Both the position numbers and the translations under genes were made by a program. From Salvelinus alpinus (lineage: Eukaryota; Chordata; Actinopteri; Salmoniformes; Salmonidae), in contig NC_092120.1 of NCBI RefSeq assembly GCF_045679555.1, positions 7,601,574 to 7,665,573 of the forward strand: a stretch of DNA of 64,000 bases. The letters run 5' to 3'. Below are positions 9,956 through 18,228 of this stretch, piece after piece. The notes beneath the pieces are model-generated. The model saw nothing but the letters and a program-made list of their open reading frames with translations, ran no database searches and was not told the origin of the DNA. Numbering within the stretch: the stretch's first letter is position 1; every line of letters begins with the position of its first letter.

Positions 9956-11467
9956 GTGTTCTCTGGGAGAGGGTGGGGTTTTACAGGACTGCTTGTAGTC
10001 CTGAGCTGTCCGATTAGGATACGATGGGGATGTTACCATCGCAGTACTGCCAGAACAACCACCAGTTCCAACAGACCAGGGATTCAGCCGGCCTCCTCCA
10101 CCACTTCAAGACCAACTCCCACACCACCACCTAAGCTCTCCAATCTGGTACAGGTAATAAATGTAAAAGACATCTCAGATAGTGACCAATTGGGGACTTA
10201 AACTGAATATGAGGAAAGGGAGAATATGTGGTTGGCCTACAAAACAATAAATAGAAAGGACTGTGTCGTATGTGGACATGCCAGACCTATTCTGGCTGCT
10301 CACCCATTTGCCCTAAGTAATGGGGAAGGTTGGATGTGTACATTGGAAAGTTTAAGCCAAATTCAACCCTGTGTAAAACTCTGAGTCTTGTGTTCCCAGA
10401 AGTCCCTCCCCAGAAGGTACCGTGGGGAGTTAAGGCATATGGGGGATATTACAGCTGTATCACTGGTACAGGTAGGGGTATAGACTATGTGAGGCTCCCT
10501 ACTACTGCCTGCATCACTAATGTCACTATTAACTAGAGGTGTTGCTGATGTATGGTGGATGTGTGGACCTGCCAGGCAGTTGACCCCCATTTTGAAAGGA
10601 AATTGTCGTTGCACATGTGTTTTGGCCAGTCTGATAACACCATTGCCTATTATTGAGGTTACAGCTAATCAACTTCTGGGAGCTGCACATGACACAGAGG
10701 CTCGGAACCAACCCAGGAGACGGCAGAGCCGAGACGCTACTTGGTCCGAGGGTACAGATAACATCCACACCAACCTCTTGGGGGTCCTAATAGGGGTCCC
10801 CCCACGAATTCCAGGCATTAAACAGAAATGATGGTCTGTGGCATCTGATGCCCACCATTCTTGGTCCAGCTATTGTTGATACTAAACAAAATGCCTGGAT
10901 CAATTATATCTACTATAATCAACAATGATTTGTCAACTACACCCACACTGCACTTAGGGGGATGGCTGAACAATTGGATGCCACCTCTCGAACTGCTAGA
11001 CAGAATAGGCTAGCACTAGACATGATACTGGCCAACCAGGGAGGTGTATGTAAAATGATTGGAGAACAGTATTGCAAGTTTGTCCCTAACAATACTAGTC
11101 CGGATGGGAGCATTTAAAAAAAAACTCTGAGTGGGTTGGTAAGGTTATCGGTGGAGATGGAGGGTCTTGCAGGTGTGGAGGAGAGTGGACTGTTCCCCTG
11201 GCTGGGTGGTTGGTTTGGTAAGTACACTACAATGATGAATACTGGATTTCGGTGTCCCTAGTTGTTGTTTTTCTTATGCTCATGTGCTGTGCTGCCTGTA
11301 TCATACCTTGTTTGAAGAAGTCTGTTACAGATGTGGCAAGGACCTCTGGTATGATGCCGTTGCTTGATGCTCCAGTTGGAGAGGCTGATACGGAATCAAG
11401 CTTTCGCAGGAGAGTGGGCTTGACAGAGGAGGACCCTTGGTTTGCTGCAATTGATGTTGTCGAATGA
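9956..11467 (+). pseudogene. env: Broken retroviral env (surface plus first transmembrane part)
   Basis: Envelope glycoprotein remnants in shifting frames. A hydrophobic start near 9985 may be the signal peptide, followed by a Ser/Thr/Pro-rich stretch. The frame meets a stop at 10199 and another at 10382. Surface-subunit sequence continues in other frames at 10385-10536 (with an N-glycosylation NVT) and 10540-10831, where WWMCGP and then a basic RRRQSR, a furin-like cleavage site, are visible. The transmembrane subunit follows at about 10890-11120 with GGVCKMIGEQYC, i.e. the CX6CC disulfide motif with one cysteine replaced by tyrosine, and a stop soon after. A membrane anchor and cytoplasmic tail lie in frame at 11252-11467 (LVVVFLMLMCCAACIIPC). 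Multiple stops and frameshifts make it non-functional. Confidence 0.8.
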
Positions 11468-11590
11468 ATAAAAAGTGATGTTTGTCCTCCCTGTTGTGAA
11501 GGTTTGAAGTTCCCGGGTGGCGACGAGCCCACCTGGTACAGGTTGTATAGAGGGATGGACCTGAGGGTTTAACATTAATTCTCTCGTTTT

Positions 11591-12007
11591 TTGGTTAATA
11601 ATGTGGGATTTTGGACTCAACAAGGCTTCGAGGCGGTCCATGGCCAATTGGCCGCTACATCCCTGATGGCATTTCAGAATAGAATCGCAGTAGATATGTT
11701 GTTGGCTGAGCGCGGAGGTGTTTGTGCCATGTTTGGGGAGCAATGTTGTACGTTCATTCCCAAAAATACAGCGAATGATGGAAGTCTTACCGCCGCCCTA
11801 GAGGGTCTTCGCACGCTTAATGGGAAGATGAAACAGCACTCCGGAGTGGACACTACTATGTGGGACTCTTGGATGGATGCTTTTGGCAATTATAAAATGC
11901 TTGTTTCCTCTATCCTTGTCTCAATTTCTGTTTTTGCCGCGATACTTGTGCTTTGTGGTTGCTGTTGCATTCCATGTGCTCGCACTCTGATACCCTATCT
12001 GCTATAG
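11591..12007 (+). pseudogene. env: Second, distinct env transmembrane-subunit fragment
   Basis: An uninterrupted frame of about 138 codons. It resembles the gammaretroviral-type transmembrane ectodomain: a heptad-like helix, LLAERGGVCAMFGEQCC with an intact CX6CC motif, NTANDGS, then a membrane anchor rich in V, I, L and C (about residues 100-130), ending CARTLIPYLL. It is clearly related to but different from the transmembrane part just upstream, where I estimate roughly 60 percent identity over the shared 50 residues. There is no surface subunit, cleavage site or signal peptide directly before it, and the first M is probably not a true start. A neighbouring frame stays open after the stop to 12090 and holds a YPLL tail motif, suggesting a late frameshift. 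Confidence 0.8.
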
Positions 12008-12101
12008 ACCCAAAGCAGACCGATAGGGGTCAGATGTACCCACTCCTTGCTATTGAGGAAGCTGAGCCTGGGTATCAATTTGATGACTAGTGATGGCTAG
12101 A

Positions 12102-12215
12102 GGATTTACTATTGTCACGTCTCTGGTGAGACGTGAAGAGGGGGAATAATAAAAAAAATTGTTTGCTGACAGATTTTACTGTGGTCACGTCTTTTAAGAC
12201 GTGAAGAGGGGGATT
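12102..12215 (+). promoter_or_regulatory. Duplicated hairpin plus polypurine module
   Basis: Two copies (12102-12146 and 12171-12214) each contain GTCACGTCT, a short spacer, AGACGTGAAGAGGGGGA. The first hairpin pairs CACGTCTC (12116-12123) with GAGACGTG (12128-12135); the second pairs CACGTCTT (12186-12193) with AAGACGTG (12196-12203). The second purine run GAAGAGGGGGA ends two bases before the 3' LTR and is the expected polypurine tract that primes plus-strand synthesis. The first copy, about 70 bp upstream, is an extra. Confidence 0.7.
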
Positions 12216-12876
12216 TGTTAGCTATAATATTGTTATAATGCCTTCATTATTAAAGCAGACGTGGTTGTAACACTTTGCTGCACCCCACAGATGAACCAGT
12301 TCTGCCTGTGCCAGATACTAACCTTACTCCCACACACACACAGAGAGAGATGGCTGACACAAACCATTTATGAGCACTGATAAGGCAGGGGGGCGCTCTG
12401 ACCTCAGGGGGGCGCTCTGACCTCAGGCGCCAGTTGCTGGTGTCTGCTTCAACATCTTGTCAATACAAGAGACAACCCAGACCGGCATGGCACTCAACGA
12501 GCATGCGCATGCATATACACACACACACACACAAACCCCTGTTTCAGGCGGGAGTTCCAAGGACAAAGAACACTACTGAGAACCAATGGAACATTGATAT
12601 CAGCCTGAAGGGGACCGCCCTCCACTCACAGCGACCAGTCAGGAGAGCAGAACTACTAGAATCTAACTACGTCATTTCACTGTATAAAATGTATTGCACA
12701 ATATGAGTCGGGGCTCCTCCTGCTAGCTCCCTCTGAGCTAAATGGACGAGCCCGTGCACGTGTTGTCAGATATCTTTGCAACTTATTAAACTGCCTTAAA
12801 TATCATACCTTATCCACCTGGTCTAGCGTCTCAACTTGGTCTCTCTCTTCTAGTAAATATCATCTGATCTTTAACA
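12216..12876 (+). mobile_element. 3' LTR of the endogenous retrovirus
   Basis: 661 bp, same TG...CA termini, TATA box (about 12683-12689) and ATTAAA as the 5' copy. I saw no substitutions against the 5' LTR, only a CA tract shorter by one unit near 12516-12533. It is followed by CTAG, the target duplication. Confidence 0.95.
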
Positions 12877-12943
12877 CTAGCTAAGTTATAAAATATTATC
12901 TTACAGTGTTAGGCTTTCACAAGGCAATTCAGAGAAACAAGCT

Positions 12944-14330
12944 AGGTTTCCATGCAATTGGCGACAGATTTTCATGCAATTATTCCAAAATCTGCATAAA
13001 AACAATATGCGATAAACACCTCCAGAGGTGTGTTTCCATCAAATTAACTTGTTACAGATAAAAGGCTGTGCTTGATAACATAGTGCACATAAAATACCTT
13101 TTGCAGTTAAATTCCCATGTACCGAATAAAAAAAACAAGTTAAATGGGTTTCTATCGAATTTTCAACTCTACTGATGGTTTTCTCATCAAAAAATGTTGC
13201 TAAATAGAGAGTGTGCTCACTTGTATTGGCACATGCGCTCTAGCCAAAAGCCCTGCAGGGGTCCCCAAACTACCACTCAGGCCCCCCTTCCAGCATTGGG
13301 GAACACCCCAGGTGCCCATGCACGTGTGCGCGCCACGTCTATTTCAATGGGCACAAGCACTGTTCATGACCCAAACTGTTCATGATCCAAACTGTTCACA
13401 CCCCTCTTGTTGGTGGAGAGAACATTTTACAGTTTTAAAGCAAATTTTATTGCAATTCTTTTCATTTTGCCATGTCTAATGTGTATTCATGTGATATTTG
13501 AGTGACTCACACATTACAACAAATTCTATAGGCAAAAAAACCTAGGTAAAAAACGTTAGCTGACATGAGCTAGTTGATCTGAACATTTCTGCCAAGTTAT
13601 AAAAGGTTCTTTAATGACAAGTTCACAAGCTAATCAGAACTAGGAAACTCTTTCCGACTTTTGATTCCTTGTACGAGGCACGTGTATAACTACAACCAGT
13701 TAGCTAGTCAGAACTGCCAGAGTTTCCTAGTTCCGACTAGTACATGAACGTGGCATAAAGTATGCAATGACTGACATGACAAGAGGAAAACTGGGACCCC
13801 CGTGTCACCCCTAGTTTGGGAGCCACTGGGATAGAGCGCAGGTATAGGCTACACATGATTACATTATTATTATGGACAAAGGAGCTACATTGTTTTTATT
13901 TGTCAAACGGGCAGCCAAGCATCAATTATCATGTCACCAGAATAAGACCCTGGATATTTATTGGAAAGGAGCATCAAGCCCTGTGAAGTTCATCATAATT
14001 TATTTCATCTGTAGCCTAATAAACTGCATGCTTTCCCGACGAGTCGTAGTGTGAGGACCACACAACATGTTTACTTCGATATGATGGTTAGCCTATTATA
14101 TCAATGTTTGCAAATGAAAGCTTATTATATCAATGTTTGCACATAAACGCGTTTCCACTGACATTTCTCGCATAATTCATTTTACCGACACAGAAAGATC
14201 CCACCTTGTCTAGCGAATTTTGTTTTGTCGACATTTGGAAAGTTTGCCGAAAAATTTTCTGTTTCCATCAGGTCTGTCATATTTTTTATCTAACATACTT
14301 TACTGGCATTAAAAGATAGAATGGAAACCT
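12944..14330. mobile_element. Candidate DNA transposon derivative with short inverted ends
   Basis: The segment starts AGGTTTCCAT (12944-12953) and ends ATGGAAACCT (14321-14330), exact inverse ends. Related GTTTCCATC/GTTTCTATC words recur inside (near 13030, 13149, 14151, 14259), suggesting subterminal repeats. There is no transposase frame and no clear target duplication, so the call is tentative. Bases between about 13160 and 13480 and around 13630-13740 look like further insertions. I recognise the end sequences as a common salmonid interspersed repeat but not its name. Confidence 0.45.
13630..13740. repeat. 22-bp inverted repeat arms, 67-nt spacer
   Basis: Arms at 13630-13651 and 13719-13740 pair at 20 of 22 positions; the core AACTAGGAAACTC against GAGTTTCCTAGTT is perfect. 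The spacer carries TATAACTACAACCAGTT, shared in inverse orientation with about 6653-6670. This looks like the hairpin of a dispersed MITE-like family. Confidence 0.65.
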
Positions 14331-15617
14331 GTTTGATTTTTTAATTTTGGTGCACATAGAAAGGAGTCATGAGTGCATTCAGGTGCATGTGCCCCAGCGA
14401 ATTTTCTTCACAATAATCAAACAGGCTCATTCTGTTCAGAACAACTCAGGGTATGATCCATGTCATATTGTAACTGTAGTATTGTACATCAAACATAGTG
14501 ATCATAAATGTGGACACTGTATGACAGGAGTTTTATGATTTGGAAATGTGAAGTTCAAGTGCACATTTGGAATCACGGATGCTTGGCTTGCTTGTATGAC
14601 ATCAAAGCTGTATTTATTATAATCCTCAACGTCTCGTCTTTCAAAATACATCGAGTCATCCTAATTTACAGCATTTCCTTCACTCAGACAAAGAAAAGTG
14701 CAAAAGTAGGTCTAGTCAAAAGTTTAGTACTTTGCACACAATGACTATCAAGCTTGTGACTCTACAAACTTGATGGATGCATTTGCAGTTTATTTAGGTT
14801 GTGTTTTGTCAAATAGGAACACATGAATGACCATATCCCCTTAGTGCAGCAGCAAGACACTTTTGAAGGCAGTGAACACTGAACACTAATTTCTGCTGCA
14901 GTGTTGACTCTGAGCTACAAGCATTTTTGTCCCATTTCGGCGTCTGTACATTTCCAGGAAGTTCTAGGTAACGCGGTGCATTCACTCAGTCCTGTGCATT
15001 TACGTCCCGTTTTCAGCTAGTAGATCGATAGATAGTTTATATAATACTTTATTAAAACTTGACTCTCAAAAATGCGCAGAAGGACAGACGGTCAAGAAGC
15101 CACTGGAGATGCTAGGACATAGAAAAAGGTAGCTTACTTCGCTAGGCTGCTAATCAACTAGCAAGGTTAGCTAGCGAGACAGAAATGTCAACACCACTGC
15201 CATCTCCTCTCAGATGTTCAATTCAAACTGAACTAGCTACGTACTACCGCAAGGCATAGCTAGTAGCCTACGAAATTGCTGTACCTAGCCCTGATATTAC
15301 TATCCATTAACTTTACACTGACTACATGACTTAACTTACATGTGTACACAATGTTTTAGTTAAAGCCATTCCAAGGCTCATTGTAGAGGCATTTTGACTG
15401 ACACACATGGTTATGTAACTATGGCTTTCTGACAGCTGTAACTGCTAGCTAGGTAGCTTATCCACACTTTGATATAACATGTTGATAATTATTATCCTAT
15501 GACAACCAGGAATGGAACCAGGACAATATTTGCAATGTTTTTGTGACAACTGCTGATACGAAAAAGGCTTGAAAAAATACATTTGATTGATTGATTTTCC
15601 CATTTTCCCACCCACAG
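14331..15617. other. Upstream flank of the hydrolase-like gene
   Basis: No exon is supported here. About 14700-14800 resembles a dispersed salmonid repeat (CATCAAGCTTGTGAC-like words). A short ATG frame of 16 codons at 15072 ends in TAG and does not connect in phase with the exon at 15618, so it is not called. 5' exons of the gene below may lie further left, be very short, or be lost. Confidence 0.4.
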
Positions 15618-15718
15618 GTGTGCACTTATGACAGAGTGGGATTGGGGTTCAGCAAAAGAGTCCTGCAGAATGAAAGTACAAGGACGGAGAAAGTCTGGGG
15701 GATGTCAACCACTGGACG
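15618..15718 (+). CDS. Alpha/beta-hydrolase-like protein, exon A (partial gene)
   Basis: A 101-bp exon bounded by a pyrimidine-rich tract plus CCCACAG acceptor (AG 15616-15617) and an ACG|GTAAGC donor (GT 15719-15720). Read in phase 0 it gives VCTYDRVGLGFSKR and 19 further residues, ending with two bases of a codon. The YDR-x-G-x-G-x-S signature is the strand-4 loop of alpha/beta-hydrolase fold proteins, often near the oxyanion hole. It joins exon B in phase: CG plus A gives Arg. No in-frame ATG is present, so coding must start in an upstream exon not found in this window. Confidence 0.65.
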
Positions 15719-17098
15719 GTAAGCATCTTGTTTTCTCTATCCTGTCATTTTAAAGTTTTACCTTTAACTGCTTGTTATACTGCAATGTAAATTGTTAATG
15801 TAAAGTGTTACCTAATAGGCCTCCCGAGTGGCGCAGCGGTCTAAGGCAGTGCTAGAAGCGTCACTACAGATCCGGGTTCGATACCGGGCTGTGTCGCAGC
15901 CGGCCGTGACCAGGAGACCCATGGGGCGGCGCACAATTGGCCCAGCGTCGTCCGGGTTAGGGGAGGGTTTGGCCGGCCGGGATGTCCTTGTCCCATCGCG
16001 CTGTAGCGACTCCTGTGGCGGGCCGGGCCAGGTGCATGCTGGCACTATCGCCAGGTGTACGGTGTTTCCTCCGACACATTGGTGCGGCTGGCTACCGGGT
16101 TAAGCGAGCAGTGGGTCAAGAAGCAGTGCGGCTTAGGCGGGTCGTGTTTCGGAGGACGCATGGCTCTCGACCTTCGCCTCTCCCAAGTCCATACAGGAGT
16201 TGCAGTGATGAGATAAGACTGTAACTACCAATTGGGGAGAAAAAGGGGTAAAAAGTATCAAAAAAAGAGTGTTGCCTAATAGTCTACTACTACAGTCAAG
16301 GTAATAGGTGTTTGATGCAAGTTATTCTAAAGCCCTGATTCTCAACAAGCACACACACCATTCCCTATCAGATTTACTATTCCCCTTGGCTAAGCGCCAT
16401 GTGTGGCCACCTCATGGATTGTCCAGTCAGAGACATCGGGATCCACTGCCAACACCATCTCCCTGCCATGGCCTGCCCTGTCCTTGACTCTCCCCTAATC
16501 TCTTTGGCTGACAAAGTAACGTGTTGTTGAGCATTAAATCTGTCTAAGTGATGGGTGGATGTGGTTGTATGTGTACGGTCAGGTCAGCAGTTTCTGTTAC
16601 CTTGGGATCTGGCCCAGGCTAACAGCAGAGCAGGCTGTCTTCTTCTGATACAAGCAATCAATTACCCAGAATTCAATAAGCTGGCAAGCTGAGGGTTTGA
16701 TGACTGTATTGCTCTCTTCTCCCTGCTGCTGCAGTGAAACCTCTTCATCCCAGCCTCTTCCCTCTCCAATGTTGATTTATTAGTGTAAGAGACCCAACAC
16801 AACAGATGGCTGTCTGTGGGGAGCAGCATTTCACCTGATGACGATGCTCCCTCTCTCTTTTTCTTTTGGATGATTTTCTGTTGGATCTATCCTGCTTTAC
16901 AAGGCAAAGTAGCAGGGGCTTCTTCCACTAGGCTACTTTACATTGGCTGATTTCAAGGGTTTCAATGGCAGTGTTTCTGTTGTTATGGTGTAGCTGCCGT
17001 CTCAGGGGTTGATGTATTTGACTGTAAAAGCCCTTTGTGACAGCTGTGGTTGTAAAGACATACATTTGATGAATTGATTGATGTCTTTTCCCCTACAG
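15719..17098 (+). other. Intron A of the hydrolase-like gene, carrying a SINE
   Basis: GT...AG intron of 1380 bp inferred from exon phase and splice sites. It holds the SINE at 15818-16267; the rest (16282-17098) shows nothing else that I can name. Confidence 0.6.
15818..16267 (+). mobile_element. tRNA-derived SINE with target duplication
   Basis: About 450 bp. The head GGCCTCCCGAGTGGCGCAG followed by GGTCTAAGGC is a tRNA-like RNA polymerase III A box region, and GGTTCGATACC is the B box. The body matches a SINE very common in salmonid genomes (HpaI/SlmI-like group; exact family not certain), with GACCCATGGGGCGGCGC and TTTCGGAGGACGCATGGC landmarks and an A-rich tail. It is flanked by AGTGTTACCTAATA (15804-15817) and AGTGTTGCCTAATA (16268-16281), a 14-bp target duplication with one mismatch. 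Frames of 77-91 codons across it are not genes. Confidence 0.9.
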
Positions 17099-17215
17099 AA
17101 TGGTGGACAACCTCCACCGCCTCATCAGGTTAGCTGGTTTAGCCACGCCTCTCATCCTGGTGGGGTCTGAACTGGGCACGCTCAACGCCTTGTTCTACAG
17201 CCATATCCATGATGC
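17099..17215 (+). CDS. Alpha/beta-hydrolase-like protein, exon B (nucleophile-elbow exon)
   Basis: A 117-bp exon after a CCCCTACAG acceptor (AG 17097-17098) and before a GATGC|GTGAGT donor (GT 17216-17217). Translated in the phase set by exon A it reads Arg, then MVDNLHRLIRLAG, ATPLILVGSELGTLNA and LFYSHIHD. The hydrophobic strand plus GSELG at the turn is the position of the alpha/beta-hydrolase nucleophile elbow (G-x-Nuc-x-G), so Glu occupies the usual Ser/Asp/Cys site. Preceding HRLI-x-x-AG-x-x-TPLILVG is typical of the helix and strand before the elbow. I recall this as an uncharacterised fish family; a precise orthologue name cannot be given. Confidence 0.7.
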
Positions 17216-18032
17216 GTGAGTCTCCCTGCCCACCTAGCTACGGAATCTCAATGGAAAATATAGGCTAACTCGTTTCTTGTTGCCAAACTTGCCACAAGTC
17301 TAAATATATTGAGATCGCCTAGAGTGATAGGTTCACTCCAAAAGTTGGTCGATATGTTCATATCTCAAAAGTGGTTGTGTAGATTCAGCTTTATGCCTCC
17401 ATCCCAAATGAAAGGGAAAGATTTGCACAGTTTTTGACAAACTTTGGGCATTCTCACTTTCTCATCCTCATTTGAGTTCCATCCTATTCCCTCTCACATT
17501 ATTAACTACAGTAACTCCAGTACTTCAAAAGTATCATCACAATCTGTAGCTCAACTCAGCACTGCATCAAACCCAGGGACATCATACATTCTCTACCCCC
17601 ACTCCCCACATCCCCACCAACCCCCATTTCTGAGAAACCTAGTGATTAACACGAGCAGGGAGGGATCAGCCCCCCGGCCCGAGGTGAGAGATTTAGCATT
17701 TCATCAGCCGTGATGTGCGGCAGTTTAGAGAGTAAATTAAGTGATGGTGAGAGGACGAGACCTGCAGAATAAAATATATTCCCCCCTGGATGTGGTGATG
17801 GGGTCTGGGCCCATCCATCTATCTGCCAGTGGGCCTAGAGCAGACAGACAGACAACCGGGGCAGAGACATCCTTCTCACACTCATTACGGATAGGACAGG
17901 ACAGGAAGGGTATAGGGGATGGGTCAGAACGGACACTGGAGGCCCACTTCATCACTGTTTCTTTCTCTCTTTTTTTCTCTCTCTCTTTCTGTGTCCTCTC
18001 TTTGTGTTGTCTGTTCGTCCATCCGTCCTCAG
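17216..18032 (+). other. Intron B of the hydrolase-like gene
   Basis: 817 bp bounded by GTGAGT and a long TC-rich tract ending TCCTCAG. The polypyrimidine stretch at about 17958-18030 is strong. Frames in it (17444-17713, 17741-18427) cross the exon junction in wrong phases and are not genes. Confidence 0.6.
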
Positions 18033-18228
18033 GCAGGTGTCAGACCTTGTCCTTATTGATCCCATTCCAGAGGACATCTTTGAGGAGGACCAGTGGCAGA
18101 AGTACTGGGAAGTCACCTCGAGGAGGAACGGAGGAGATGACGGGAGAAAGGAAAAGCAGAGCGACTGTATTACTCAAGCCCTTGACTCCATCCCTATTTG
18201 CTGTATGGATAGGATCCACTGTAGTTGA
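18033..18228 (+). CDS. Alpha/beta-hydrolase-like protein, exon C (possibly terminal or decayed)
   Basis: It begins after CCTCAG (AG 18031-18032), completes an Ala codon with exon B and reads QVSDLVLIDPIPEDIF then EEDQWQKYW. LVLIDP is the strand that follows the nucleophile elbow in alpha/beta hydrolases. After the WQKYW residues the sequence turns into a low-complexity Arg/Gly/Asp/Lys-rich tail and stops at TGA 18226-18228, too early for a whole hydrolase domain: the acid, cap and histidine regions are not present. Either a donor near 18110 was missed (a weak GAA|GTCACC exists) with further exons outside recognition, or the gene is truncated. No further hydrolase exon was seen to the right. 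Confidence 0.55.

Larger units (their letters stand above)
7438..12876 (+). mobile_element. Endogenous retrovirus, gammaretrovirus-like, env-only
   Basis: Two LTRs (7438-8100 and 12216-12876) flank about 4.1 kb of internal sequence. CTAG occurs directly before (7434-7437) and directly after (12877-12880), a 4-bp target duplication as in gammaretroviruses. The initiator-Met tRNA primer site abuts the 5' LTR and a polypurine tract abuts the 3' LTR. Internal coding traces are limited to env; no protease, reverse transcriptase, integrase or gag motif was seen. A methionyl-tRNA primer is, from memory, reported for the salmon swim bladder sarcoma virus group, which would fit a fish host. The insertion looks recent because the LTRs match, although its coding region is broken. 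Confidence 0.9.

Noticed and set aside
15072..15122. Short ATG frame upstream of the hydrolase exons as first exon
   Set aside because: It ends in TAG and cannot join the 15618 exon in phase.
15833..15890. A functional tRNA gene
   Set aside because: A and B boxes are present but the sequence is a SINE head: it runs into the SINE body and lacks a proper acceptor stem partner.
15812..16224. Three frames of 77-91 codons around 16 kb
   Set aside because: They lie wholly on or across the tRNA-derived SINE.
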